In this document: in pieces, positions 16,083 to 28,153 of the stretch | How the letters are laid out: every line of letters begins with the position of its first letter | How positions within the stretch are numbered: the first letter of the stretch is position 1 | Origin: Actinomycetales bacterium | GTDB lineage: Bacteria > Actinomycetota > Actinomycetes > Actinomycetales > Dermatophilaceae | DNA: 64,000 bases | Reading direction: 5' to 3' | Assembly (NCBI GenBank): GCA_016711095.1 | Contig: JADJTP010000001.1 | Location: 496,001 to 560,000, forward strand | Notes under the pieces: generated by a model | The model's input: only the letters and a program-made list of their open reading frames with translations | Told to the model about the DNA's origin: nothing | Databases searched by the model: none | Program-made: the position numbers and the translations under genes

Positions 16083-17222
16083 TCAGTCGGGCAGGGCGAG
16101 CTCCAGCAGCTCGACGAGGTGCAGCACCCGCAGCCGCAGCCCGGCGCGTTTCACACCGGCCTCCAGCTGCCGGGTGCAGACGACGTTGAGGGCCACCAGA
16201 TAGTCCAGTTCCGCCGCCCGAGCCTGCACGAGGGTTGGGTCGAGCACGGCCTTGGACATCGTCGGCTGGAGCATCGAATACGTCCCAGCACCGCCGCAAC
16301 ACTCGCCTGCGGACGGCAACTCCACATAATCGGCGACCTTCGCGATGAGCGCACGCGGCTGCGCAAAGACGCCGAGGCCGTTGCGCAGTTGACACGAGTC
16401 CTTCAGCCCGACTCGCGCCGGGCGTCCGTCGACCGTGAGGCGGCGCAGGGTCGGTATCAGCGCAGGGTCTGCTTCCCAGCGGGCCATGAGGAACTCGGAG
16501 ATCTCCTTGACCCGTTCATGTCCGAGCTGGTGGGCGAGGTACGCCGCGCATCCGCCGGAGGTCGAAACGATCGTGCCGGGCATGACGTCGCCGAGGCGGG
16601 CGGCCATCTCGGCGGCCTCGCGAGAAGACCCGTTGTGCGCGTGAAGTGCGCCGCAACACCCCTGACCTGCGGGCACATCCGCCTCAGGCACGAAGCGCAG
16701 CACGGCCTTGCTCACCTTGGGATAGAGCGTGCGTTCGAGACAACCGAGCATGAGGTGCGGACGCGAGGGGTCAGCCGCCCCGGTCGCGCGGGCCGCGCCT
16801 CGGGCCATCCCTGCCGCAGCGAGTGCCGGCGTGACGCGCACGCCTGCGCGCAAAGCTCCTGCGATCGGCGGGGTATGCCGCCCGCGCCACTGGTGGTCAC
16901 GCCATTGTTCGAGCAGCTCACCGTATTTCACCCCTGCCGGGCACACCGTCTCGCACCGGCGACAGCCGAGGCAACGGCCGGCCTGGGCCTGCAGCGTGTC
17001 GTCGTCGGGGTCGAGGCGCCCGTCCTCCAGGGCTCGCATCAGGGTGATCCGACCGCGCGGAGAGTCGGCCTCGGCCTTGGTCTGGGCATACGTCGGGCAG
17101 GCCGGCAGACAGAAGCCGCACGAGATGCATGCCGATAGCAGATCGTGGTCGAAGATGCCCCGCCCGGCGGCGGGCGGGCCCGCGGCCGTGTCCGCGTGGT
17201 CGTGAGCGGAGGCGGCGGTCAT
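16083..17222 (-). CDS. glcF: Glycolate/lactate oxidase iron-sulfur subunit (GlcF-like)
   Basis: Probably passes electrons from the flavin subunit to the respiratory chain. 379 aa. Two ferredoxin-type clusters are visible near the N-terminus (CISCGFCLPACPT and CLGCRRCETVCPAG), followed by two CCG-type domains (GCCGALHAHNG and ECCGGAGTYSM). The ATG overlaps the stop of glcD (ATGA), which indicates translational coupling. GlcE is not present here, so the pair may instead oxidise D-lactate or a related 2-hydroxyacid. It ends facing rplL. Confidence 0.88.
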   Translation of the reverse strand: MTAASAHDHADTAAGPPAAGRGIFDHDLLSACISCGFCLPACPTYAQTKAEADSPRGRITLMRALEDGRLDPDDDTLQAQAGRCLGCRRCETVCPAGVKYGELLEQWRDHQWRGRHTPPIAGALRAGVRVTPALAAAGMARGAARATGAADPSRPHLMLGCLERTLYPKVSKAVLRFVPEADVPAGQGCCGALHAHNGSSREAAEMAARLGDVMPGTIVSTSGGCAAYLAHQLGHERVKEISEFLMARWEADPALIPTLRRLTVDGRPARVGLKDSCQLRNGLGVFAQPRALIAKVADYVELPSAGECCGGAGTYSMLQPTMSKAVLDPTLVQARAAELDYLVALNVVCTRQLEAGVKRAGLRLRVLHLVELLELALPD

Positions 17223-18649
17223 GAGCCGAGTTTGCCGGGATTGAGGATGCCGGCAGGGTCAAAGGCGAGCTTGAGCCGCCGCAGCAGGGCCATCTGGTCG
17301 GCACCGAGCCGCCGCTGCAGGTAGGGGCGCTTGGCTGCGCCGACCCCGTGCTCGCCGGTGATCGTCCCGCCGAGCTCGATGGCGGCGTCGAAGACGTCCG
17401 AGAAGGCGGCTTCCGCTCGGTGGCGGACGTCGCCGTCGGCGGGATCGAAGACGATCGTCGGGTGGAGATTGCCGTCGCCGGCATGCCCGAAGGTGGCGAC
17501 GACGACGTCGTGGCGGGCGCAGATCGCGTCGATTCGGTCGACCATCTCCGCCAGCCGAGGCCGGGGGACGGTGGCGTCTTCGAGCAGGGTGACCGGGGCC
17601 AGGCGGGCCAGAGCCGGCAGCGAGCAGCGCCGCGCGTAGAGCAGCGCCTCCGACTCGGCGACGTCGCGGGCCATGGTGACCCCCCGGGCCCCGATGCGCT
17701 CGCAGGTCGCGGCCATCAGGGTGATCGACCGCTCGACCGCTTCGGCGGTGCCATCGTCACCGAAGAGCAGCAGGGCACCGGCCTGACGGTCCAGGCCGAT
17801 CTTCGCGAAGTCCTCGACGGCGTTGATACACCGGTTGTCGAGGAACTCCAGCGTCGCTGGCACGATGCCGTCATGGATGACGGCGGCGACGGCCCGTCCG
17901 GCATCCGCGAGGGTGTCGAAGTAGGCGACGCCGGTGCGGGCGACCGCCGGCATCGGGAGCAAGGCGACGGTGACCTCCGTGATGACCGCGAGGGTCCCTT
18001 CCGAGCCGGTCAACAGCCGGGTGAGGTCGTAGCCGGCGACGTCCTTCCACAACCGCCCGCCGGTGCGGATCACCTCGCCGGTCGCCAGGACCACCTCTAG
18101 GCCCAAGACGTAGTTGCGGGTGACGCCGTACTTGAGCCCGCGCAGCCCGCCCGCGCACATCGCCACGTTGCCGGCGACCGTCGACACCGTGCGCGAACCC
18201 GGGTCGGGGGCGTAGAGCAGGCCTTGGGCCGCGCAGGAGTCAGCGAGCTCGGCCGTCGTCACCCCCGGCTCGACCACGGCCAGCAACTCGTCGGGGCTGA
18301 TCTCGCGGATGGCCGACATCCGGGTGAGCACGAGGACGACGCCCCCGTGCTCGGGGATGGTCGCCGCCGCGAGGTTCGACCCGGCGCCCCGAGGCGTGAC
18401 GGGTATGCCGCGCTCGGTCGCCAACCGGAGGATTGCCGAGACCTCGCCGGTGCTCGCCGGCAGGACGACAGCCCCGGGGCGGGCGGAGAAGAGGGGAGTG
18501 GCGTCCCGGGAGTAGGGCTCGACGTCCCCATCGGTCGTCAGGACGTGCTCGGCGCCGACAATCCGGCGGAGGGCATCAAGGCTGTCTGCGTCGATCGGCC
18601 GTCCGGCACCGCGCGGTAGTGCCAGGGCGGTCTGGGTCTGAAGGCCCAC
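17219..18649 (-). CDS. glcD: FAD-linked 2-hydroxyacid oxidase (GlcD-like)
   Basis: Flavin subunit oxidising glycolate or another 2-hydroxyacid. GTG at 18649 with AGGAGGGT upstream gives 476 aa. The PP-loop FAD domain is clear (TPRGAGSNLAAATIP, PDPGSRTVSTVAGNVA), as is the C-terminal FAD-oxidase domain with FGHAGDGNLHPTI and GEHGVGAAKRPYL and the final FDPAGILNPGKLGS. The open frame extends 81 bp further upstream into the operator region and is excluded. It is divergent from a FadR-type regulator that probably controls it. Confidence 0.9.
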   Translation of the reverse strand: MGLQTQTALALPRGAGRPIDADSLDALRRIVGAEHVLTTDGDVEPYSRDATPLFSARPGAVVLPASTGEVSAILRLATERGIPVTPRGAGSNLAAATIPEHGGVVLVLTRMSAIREISPDELLAVVEPGVTTAELADSCAAQGLLYAPDPGSRTVSTVAGNVAMCAGGLRGLKYGVTRNYVLGLEVVLATGEVIRTGGRLWKDVAGYDLTRLLTGSEGTLAVITEVTVALLPMPAVARTGVAYFDTLADAGRAVAAVIHDGIVPATLEFLDNRCINAVEDFAKIGLDRQAGALLLFGDDGTAEAVERSITLMAATCERIGARGVTMARDVAESEALLYARRCSLPALARLAPVTLLEDATVPRPRLAEMVDRIDAICARHDVVVATFGHAGDGNLHPTIVFDPADGDVRHRAEAAFSDVFDAAIELGGTITGEHGVGAAKRPYLQRRLGADQMALLRRLKLAFDPAGILNPGKLGS

Positions 18650-18672
18650 TGACCCTCCTTGGTCGAAGTTGA

Positions 18673-18689
18673 GGTCTGTGGTCAGACCG
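18673..18689. promoter_or_regulatory. Candidate FadR/GntR-family operator between glcD and its regulator
   Basis: TGGTCAGACCG (18679-18689) closely matches the TGGTNNGACCA-like sites known for FadR-subfamily regulators, with GGTC-A-GACC as a perfect short palindrome. An overlapping inverted pair, GGTCTG/CAGACC, spans 18673-18688. It lies 24-40 bp upstream of the glcD GTG, suited to block its promoter. Confidence 0.6.
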
Positions 18690-18826
18690 CACTGACGTGC
18701 CACCATAAGTGGATGGAAGGCTTGAGACAAGACCCGGTGGAACTGTCAGGTGCCGCTGCGCCGGGCGGTCGAGAGCATCGCCCGCAGGCGCCGATGGCGG
18801 TGCCCGGGACGACACCCGAGCGGTTA

Positions 18827-18895
18827 CGACGGCCATCCACGCAGGGCCACGACGGCCGCCCGAACAAGGTCACGAAGGCCGTCCGAGCAGGGACA
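18827..18895. repeat. Three 23-bp imperfect tandem repeats before the FadR-type gene
   Basis: Units at 18827-18849, 18850-18872 and 18873-18895 share the pattern CGACGGCC...CAGGGCCA with a few mismatches each, and a partial fourth follows. They lie in the 5' region of the regulator gene, between the operator and the chosen ATG. I cannot tell whether they are translated, act in cis, or arose by slippage. Confidence 0.6.
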
Positions 18896-18925
18896 CGACG
18901 CCCGACGGCTGCGGAAAATGCACCG

Positions 18926-19669
18926 ATGCGTATCGAGCACGTGGCTCTCGGCGAGGGATGGGAGCCGGTGCCGCGGAGCACGACCTACGAACTGGTCCTC
19001 GGCCAGATCCAGTCGCAGATCCAGACCGGCAGGTTGCGAGCGGGGGACCGGCTCCCCTCGGAGCGGGACCTGGCCCAGGCGCTCGGGGTGAGCAGGGTGG
19101 CCGTTCGCGAGGCGGTCGGGGTGCTCAAGGCGTTCGGCGTGGCGAGGACGGCCCCTGGGTCGGGCGCCGAGGCCGGGACCTTCCTGGACGCGGCGCCCGC
19201 CGATGCTTTGGCCCGCCTCATCGAGATGCACGTCCTGCTCGCCTCGGTGTCCACCCGAGATGTCGTGCGAGCCCGGATCGCGCTCGAGCGAGAATCGGCC
19301 CGGCTTGCCGCGAATCACGCTCGCGCGCGGGACTGGGCCGAGATGAACGCCGAACTCGAGGCCATGGCCCTGCCCAGGTGCGATGTGGCGCAGTTCAACG
19401 CCCACGACTCCGCCTTTCATGTGGCCATCGCCAGAGCCAGCGGCAATCCGCTCGTCGCCGAGTTGACGACGGCCTTGCGGCACGCGATGCGACTGACCCT
19501 GTTGGCCCGCCTCAGCGCGGCGCCGGACTTCGCGCTGATCCAGCGGCGGCTGTGCGGCGAGCACGAAGGGATCTACGCGGCCTTGCGCGACGGGGACGGC
19601 GCGAGAGCCGCCGACTTGGTCGAGTCGCACATCCGGGACTTCTATGCCGAGCCGGGGCGACGTCCTTAG
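18926..19669 (+). CDS. GntR/FadR-subfamily transcriptional regulator
   Basis: 247 aa from ATG 18926. The N-terminal winged helix-turn-helix reads YELVLGQIQSQIQTGRLRAG, DRLPSERDLAQALGVSRVAV, then REAVGVLKAFGVA, a textbook GntR signature. The C-terminal FCD ligand domain has the metal/ligand pattern FNAHDSAFHVAIARASGNPL and the late EHEGIYAAL and VESHIRDFY histidines. The divergent placement opposite glcD-glcF and the palindromic site between them suggest it responds to a 2-hydroxyacid such as glycolate or lactate. The frame is open further upstream (from 18659), but that part is repeat-rich and not conserved in character. Confidence 0.88.
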   Translation: MRIEHVALGEGWEPVPRSTTYELVLGQIQSQIQTGRLRAGDRLPSERDLAQALGVSRVAVREAVGVLKAFGVARTAPGSGAEAGTFLDAAPADALARLIEMHVLLASVSTRDVVRARIALERESARLAANHARARDWAEMNAELEAMALPRCDVAQFNAHDSAFHVAIARASGNPLVAELTTALRHAMRLTLLARLSAAPDFALIQRRLCGEHEGIYAALRDGDGARAADLVESHIRDFYAEPGRRP

Positions 19670-19690
19670 CCTCCGTCCGGCCCCACCCGT

Positions 19691-19761
19691 CACAAGATCC
19701 TGGACCTTGTCTTGGGTCCGTGACACATCCTTGACCCAACACGAAGGTCCAGGATCTTGTG
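19691..19761. repeat. 71-bp nested inverted repeat
   Basis: CACAAGATCCTGGACCTT (19691-19708) and AAGGTCCAGGATCTTGTG (19744-19761) are perfect 18-bp arms. Inside them, TTGGGTC (19712-19718) and GACCCAA (19733-19739) form a second pair. It starts 22 bp after the regulator stop and could act as a terminator, but the AT-richer arms are unlike the other terminators here. The nested layout resembles the 63-bp elements with unrelated sequence. No second copy was seen in this window. Confidence 0.65.
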
Positions 19762-20071
19762 GCACGGCGCTCGCCCGGGGTCGTCGGCGGACCAGTCAGA
19801 CCGGAACCGGCACCGGCCAGACCGGCAGCCAGTGGGTGTCCTTGATCGGCCCCTTCGCACCCCTGAGCCCGCTCCACGAAGGCTGGGCGGCATACCGGCG
19901 GGTCGCGGTGTTGGGCGAAATCGACGACGCGCCGGGGCAGGTGTGGCGCGACAGACCTTGACGTCGAGTGCAGAAGGGGTCATCCTCGTGGTGTCGGAAT
20001 CGTTCGAGTGGAGCGTGGTGTCGGTGGTGGGGGATCGCCGAGCCAGCGCTCAGGGCCGGACTTGACCCGAC

Positions 20072-20101
20072 TGGACAGCCATGCCTGTCGACGGGTAGGC
20101 T
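20072..20101 (+). promoter_or_regulatory. Candidate rpoB promoter
   Basis: TGGACA (20072-20077) and TAGGCT (20096-20101) with an 18-bp spacer. TAGGCT-like -10 boxes recur before other translation genes here (also ahead of tuf). Transcription would begin near 20108, about 140 nt before the rpoB TTG. Confidence 0.5.
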
Positions 20102-20245
20102 TCTATTTTGCGCTGCCCATGCCCCTGATCCCCCGCCCCCACCGCCGAGCGCTTTTCGATGCGTGCGTCGTGCTTGAGGTCGGCCCGGGTTCGAGCTCCC
20201 GGTCGGCGCGACGACCCGAATAGCACGCCTGTGGAAGGACCCCCG

Positions 20246-23200
20246 TTGGCAGCCTCGCGCAACGCGTCCCAGAACGTCACTACCGCTCGGACGGCCTCGG
20301 GTCGCCTGAGCTTTGCCCAGATCCACGAGCCGCTTGAGGTCCCAGACCTGTTGGCCTTGCAGACCGAGAGCTTCGATTGGCTCCTCGGCAACGAGCGCTG
20401 GCAAACCCGGGTCGCCGCGGCCAAGGCTTCTGGGCGCACCGACGTTCCTGACCGCTCCGGACTTGAGGAGATCTTCGAAGAGATCTCCCCGATCGAGGAC
20501 TTCTCTGGATCGATGTCGCTGTCCTTCCGCGACCACCGGTTCGAGGAGACTCGCAAGACGATCGAGTCGTGCAAGGAGCGGGACCAGACCTACGACGCCC
20601 CGCTGTTCGTCACGGCCGAGTTCATGAACACCAACACCGGCGAGATCAAGAGCCAGACGGTGTTCATGGGCGACTTCCCGCTGATGACCGACCGTGGCAC
20701 GTTCATCATCAACGGCACCGAGCGGGTCGTCGTCTCCCAGCTCGTGCGTTCGCCGGGCGCCTACTTCGAGCGCACTGCGGACAAGACGTCCGACAAGGAC
20801 ATCTTCACCGCCAAGCTCATCCCCAGCCGCGGGGCGTGGCTGGAGTTCGAGATCGACAAGCGCGACATGGTTGGTGTGCGCGTCGACCGCAAGCGCAAGC
20901 AGTCGGTCACCGTGCTGCTCAAGGCGCTGGGGTGGACCAACGACCAGATCCTGGAGAACTTCGGGGACTACGAGTCGATGCGTCTCACCCTGGAGAAGGA
21001 CCACACCCAGGGCCAGGACGACGCGCTGCTGGACATCTACCGCAAGCTCCGGCCGGGTGAGCCCCCGACCAAAGAGGCAGCGCAGACGCTGCTCGACAAC
21101 CTCTACTTCAACAGCAAGCGCTACGACTTGGCCAAGGTCGGACGATACAAGCTGGGCAAGAAGCTCGGTGTCGAGGCGCCGCTGTCGGCCTCAACCCTGT
21201 CGATCGACGACATCGTCGCGACGATCCGTCACATCGTCGCGCTGCATGCCGGCGAGGCGACGATGCCCGGCCGCCGCAACGGTGAGCCCGTCGAGGTACC
21301 CGTCGAGACCGACGACATCGACCACTTCGGCAACCGCCGGCTGCGCAGCGTCGGTGAACTCATCCAGAATCAGGTCCGCACCGGCCTGTCGCGGATGGAG
21401 CGGGTCGTCCGCGAGCGGATGACCACTCAGGATGTCGAGGCGATCACCCCTCAGACGCTCATCAACATCCGTCCCGTGGTGGCCTCGATCCGCGAGTTCT
21501 TCGGCACCAGCCAGCTCTCGCAGTTCATGGATCAGAACAACCCGCTCGCCGGGTTGACCCACAAGCGACGCCTGTCGGCGCTTGGCCCGGGTGGTCTGTC
21601 TCGTGACCGCGCCGGCATGGAGGTCCGCGACGTCCACCCCAGCCACTACGGCCGGATGTGCCCGATCGAGACGCCTGAAGGCCCGAACATCGGCCTCATC
21701 GGCTCGCTCGCGTCCTACGGGCGGATCAACGCCTTTGGATTCGTCGAGACCCCTTACCGCAAGGTCGTCAACGGCAGGGTCACCGACGAGGTCCACTACT
21801 TGTCGGCCGACGAGGAAGACCTCTTCGTCAAGGCCCAGGCAAACGCGGCCCTGAGGCCCGACGGCACCTTCGCCGAGGAGCGGGTGCTCGTGCGCACCAA
21901 GGGGGGCGAGCCGGAATACATCCCCGGCGCGGACGTCGACTACATGGACGTCTCGGCCCGCCAGATGGTCTCGGCGGCCACCGCGCTCATCCCCTTCCTC
22001 GAGCACGACGACGCCAACCGTGCCCTCATGGGCTCCAACATGCAGCGCCAGGCCGTGCCGTTGGTCAAGAGCGAGGCGCCGCTGGTCGGCACCGGGATGG
22101 AATTCCGGGCCGCGATCGACTCCGGTGACGTGGTTCTCGCCGAAGCGGCGGGCGTCGTCACCGAGGTGAGCGCCGACCTGGTGACCGTGGCTCAGGACGA
22201 CGGTGCCAACCGGACCTATCGCATCGCCAAGTTCGACCGGTCCAACCAGGGCAACTGCTACAACCAGGTGGTCCGGGTCGACGAGGGCCAGCGCCTGGAA
22301 CAGGGCGCGGTCATCGCTGACGGTCCCGCGACCGAAGGCGGCGAGATGGCGCTCGGGCGCAACCTGCTCGTCGCGTTCATGCCGTGGGAGGGCCACAACT
22401 ACGAGGACGCGATCATCCTCAGCCAGCGTCTGGTCCAGGACGACGTCCTCTCCTCGATTCACATCGAGGAGCACGAGGTCGACGCCCGCGACACCAAGCT
22501 CGGTCCCGAGGAGATCACGCGCGACATCCCCAACGTCTCCGAAGAGGTCCTCGCGGACCTGGACGAGCGCGGGATCATCCGCATCGGCGCAGAGGTCCGT
22601 GACGGCGACCTGCTCGTCGGCAAGGTCACGCCCAAGGGTGAGACCGAGTTGACTCCCGAAGAGCGGCTGCTGCGCGCGATCTTCGGCGAGAAGGCCCGCG
22701 AGGTGCGCGACACCTCGCTCAAGGTCCCACACGGCGAGACCGGCACGGTCATCGGTGTCAAGGTCTTCAGCAAAGACGAGGGCGACGACCTCCCGCCGGG
22801 GGTCAACCAACTCGTCCGGGTCTATGTCGCCAACAAGCGCAAGATCACCGACGGCGACAAGCTCGCTGGCCGGCACGGCAACAAGGGCGTCATCTCCAAG
22901 ATCCTCCCGATCGAGGACATGCCCTTCCTCGAGGACGGCACGCCGGTTGACGTCGTGCTTAACCCGCTCGGGGTGCCCGGCCGGATGAACGTCGGTCAGA
23001 TCCTTGAGCTGCACCTCGGCTGGGCCGCCTCCCGCGGTTGGGAAATCGCCGGCAGTCCGTCATGGGCGACGGCGATCCCCAAGGACAACCACGTCGCAGA
23101 TCCGGGGGCCCGGGTGGCCAGCCCGGTCTTCGACGGCGCCCGCGAGGACGTCATCATCGGCCTGCTGGATTCGACCCGCAAAACCCGCGACGGGGTCCGC

Positions 23201-23731
23201 CTCATCGACGGGTCCGGCAAGGCGATCCTCTTCGACGGCCGCTCCGGCGAACCGTTCCCTGAGCCGGTGTCGGTCGGCTACATGTACATCCTCAAGCTCC
23301 ACCACCTCGTCGACGACAAGATCCACGCTCGGTCGACAGGCCCCTACTCGATGATCACCCAGCAGCCGCTCGGCGGTAAGGCCCAGTTCGGTGGCCAGCG
23401 CTTCGGTGAGATGGAGGTCTGGGCCCTGGAGGCCTACGGCGCGGCATACACGCTGCAGGAGCTGTTGACGATCAAGTCCGACGACGTCCCCGGCCGGGTC
23501 AAGGTGTACGAGGCGATCGTCAAGGGCGAGAACATCCCCGACTCCGGCATCCCCGAGTCCTTCAAGGTGCTCCTCAAGGAGATGCAGTCGCTCTGCCTCA
23601 ACGTGGAGGTTCTCTCCACCGACGGCCAGACGATCGAGATGAAGGAGTCCGACGAGGACGTCTTCCGCGCCGCCGAAGAGCTTGGCATCGACCTGTCCCG
23701 GCGAGAGCCGAGCTCGGTCGAAGAGTTCTAG
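20246..23731 (+). CDS. rpoB: DNA-directed RNA polymerase subunit beta
   Basis: 1161 aa. TTG at 20246 is chosen because GGAAGGA ends six bases before it and the product begins MAASRNASQN; a GTG at 20231 is in frame but lies on the ribosome site. Conserved regions are intact, including the rifampicin pocket (about 21503-21597, residues ~420-451) GTSQLSQFMDQNNPLAGLTH followed by KRRLSALGPGGL. The Asp, His and Ser positions most often changed in resistant strains are the sensitive type. HNYEDAIILSQRLV, GRHGNKGVISKI and the C-terminal IDLSRREPSSVEEF are also present. It pairs with rpoC downstream. Confidence 0.98.
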   Translation: MAASRNASQNVTTARTASGRLSFAQIHEPLEVPDLLALQTESFDWLLGNERWQTRVAAAKASGRTDVPDRSGLEEIFEEISPIEDFSGSMSLSFRDHRFEETRKTIESCKERDQTYDAPLFVTAEFMNTNTGEIKSQTVFMGDFPLMTDRGTFIINGTERVVVSQLVRSPGAYFERTADKTSDKDIFTAKLIPSRGAWLEFEIDKRDMVGVRVDRKRKQSVTVLLKALGWTNDQILENFGDYESMRLTLEKDHTQGQDDALLDIYRKLRPGEPPTKEAAQTLLDNLYFNSKRYDLAKVGRYKLGKKLGVEAPLSASTLSIDDIVATIRHIVALHAGEATMPGRRNGEPVEVPVETDDIDHFGNRRLRSVGELIQNQVRTGLSRMERVVRERMTTQDVEAITPQTLINIRPVVASIREFFGTSQLSQFMDQNNPLAGLTHKRRLSALGPGGLSRDRAGMEVRDVHPSHYGRMCPIETPEGPNIGLIGSLASYGRINAFGFVETPYRKVVNGRVTDEVHYLSADEEDLFVKAQANAALRPDGTFAEERVLVRTKGGEPEYIPGADVDYMDVSARQMVSAATALIPFLEHDDANRALMGSNMQRQAVPLVKSEAPLVGTGMEFRAAIDSGDVVLAEAAGVVTEVSADLVTVAQDDGANRTYRIAKFDRSNQGNCYNQVVRVDEGQRLEQGAVIADGPATEGGEMALGRNLLVAFMPWEGHNYEDAIILSQRLVQDDVLSSIHIEEHEVDARDTKLGPEEITRDIPNVSEEVLADLDERGIIRIGAEVRDGDLLVGKVTPKGETELTPEERLLRAIFGEKAREVRDTSLKVPHGETGTVIGVKVFSKDEGDDLPPGVNQLVRVYVANKRKITDGDKLAGRHGNKGVISKILPIEDMPFLEDGTPVDVVLNPLGVPGRMNVGQILELHLGWAASRGWEIAGSPSWATAIPKDNHVADPGARVASPVFDGAREDVIIGLLDSTRKTRDGVRLIDGSGKAILFDGRSGEPFPEPVSVGYMYILKLHHLVDDKIHARSTGPYSMITQQPLGGKAQFGGQRFGEMEVWALEAYGAAYTLQELLTIKSDDVPGRVKVYEAIVKGENIPDSGIPESFKVLLKEMQSLCLNVEVLSTDGQTIEMKESDEDVFRAAEELGIDLSRREPSSVEEF

Positions 23732-23741
23732 TAGCCAGCCC

Positions 23742-23792
23742 GTATGCCGTGGCGCCGGCTCTCAGCCCATCGAGAGCCGGCCTGCGGCATAC
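23742..23792 (+). repeat. Nested GTATGCCG hairpin between rpoB and rpoC
   Basis: The outer arms are GTATGCCG (23742-23749) and CGGCATAC (23785-23792). An inner perfect stem, GCCGGCTCTC (23754-23763) and GAGAGCCGGC (23772-23781), sits within. It is placed between two genes that must be expressed together, so an RNA-processing or partial-attenuation role is more plausible than full termination. Confidence 0.7.
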
Positions 23793-23839
23793 GCCCTCAG
23801 CACTGTGACGAGTTTTAAGGCAACGAGAGAAGGAACCCC

Positions 23840-27757
<3,918 letters not shown>

Positions 27758-27786
27758 GTCACAGGGCTCCAGCCTGCACCGAGCAT

Positions 27787-27826
27787 CCCGTATGCCGCCC
27801 GCTCACCTGAGCGGGCGGCATACGGG
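27787..27826 (+). terminator. GTATGCCG hairpin after rpoC
   Basis: Perfect 19-bp arms, CCCGTATGCCGCCCGCTCA (27787-27805) and its complement (27808-27826), with a 2-nt loop, 29 bp after rpoC. It probably ends the rpoBC transcript ahead of ppdK. Confidence 0.75.
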
Positions 27827-27837
27827 CGTCTTCCCCT

Positions 27838-27900
27838 GTTCGGAGGTTCCGTTCCTGATCGGGGGGTCGCACCCTCCGAACAGGGCCGGAACCTCCGAAC
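27838..27900. repeat. 63-bp nested palindromic element, copy B
   Basis: The outer arms GTTCGGAGGTTCCG (27838-27851) and CGGAACCTCCGAAC (27887-27900) are perfect 14-bp complements. An inner ATCGGGGGGT and ACCCTCCGAAC form weaker pairing. It is nearly identical to copy C over the first ~26 bases and has the same total length as copies A and C. Confidence 0.72.
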
Positions 27901-28153
27901 GGCGCGGGGGCGTTCGGCTATAGTCAGCGTGCTGACAATCGTTCGCGGGCAGATAGGCTGGTACCGACTTGGCCTGACCCGACCGGTCAGGGCGCATCAC
28001 CCGAGGACGGTGAGCGCCCGCTCGCCGGGGCAGGCCGCGGGACATTGATCCCGTGCCGGGAGGTAATCGCGGCCGGGCAGGGTCCAAGATTGGGTGCCGG
28101 GGCAACGTCGTCCCGTGGACTGTGATGACACGCGCTTCCGTGGGAGGACCACC

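Larger units (their letters stand above)
19670..20245. other. Regulator-rpoB intergenic region
   Basis: 576 bp with no supportable gene. It contains the long nested inverted repeat at 19691-19761, one isolated CGGCATAC word near 19880, and the probable rpoB promoter (20072-20101) followed by a ~140-nt leader with GC-rich inverted segments around 20160-20225. Confidence 0.6.
27758..28153. other. rpoC-ppdK intergenic region
   Basis: No gene supported. In order it holds the rpoC hairpin (27787-27826), 63-bp element copy B (27838-27900), a TATAGT box (27919-27924) overlapping the inverted repeat GTCAGC-GT-GCTGAC (27923-27936), and a TAGGCT-like box near 27954. A ~200-nt leader precedes ppdK. The GTCAGC/GCTGAC palindrome over a -10-like box is a candidate operator. 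Confidence 0.55.

Noticed and set aside
18659..18925. N-terminal extension of the FadR-type regulator
   Set aside because: It spans the divergent operator and the tandem repeats and lacks family similarity; ATG 18926 gives a normal-length GntR protein.
21503..21597. Possible rifampicin-resistance change in rpoB
   Set aside because: The Asp, His and Ser positions commonly altered are the sensitive type; the Ala in NNPLAGLTH is not, to my knowledge, one of the classic resistance changes.
21191..23014. 607-codon open frame on the minus strand
   Set aside because: Antisense shadow of rpoB with no recognisable motifs.
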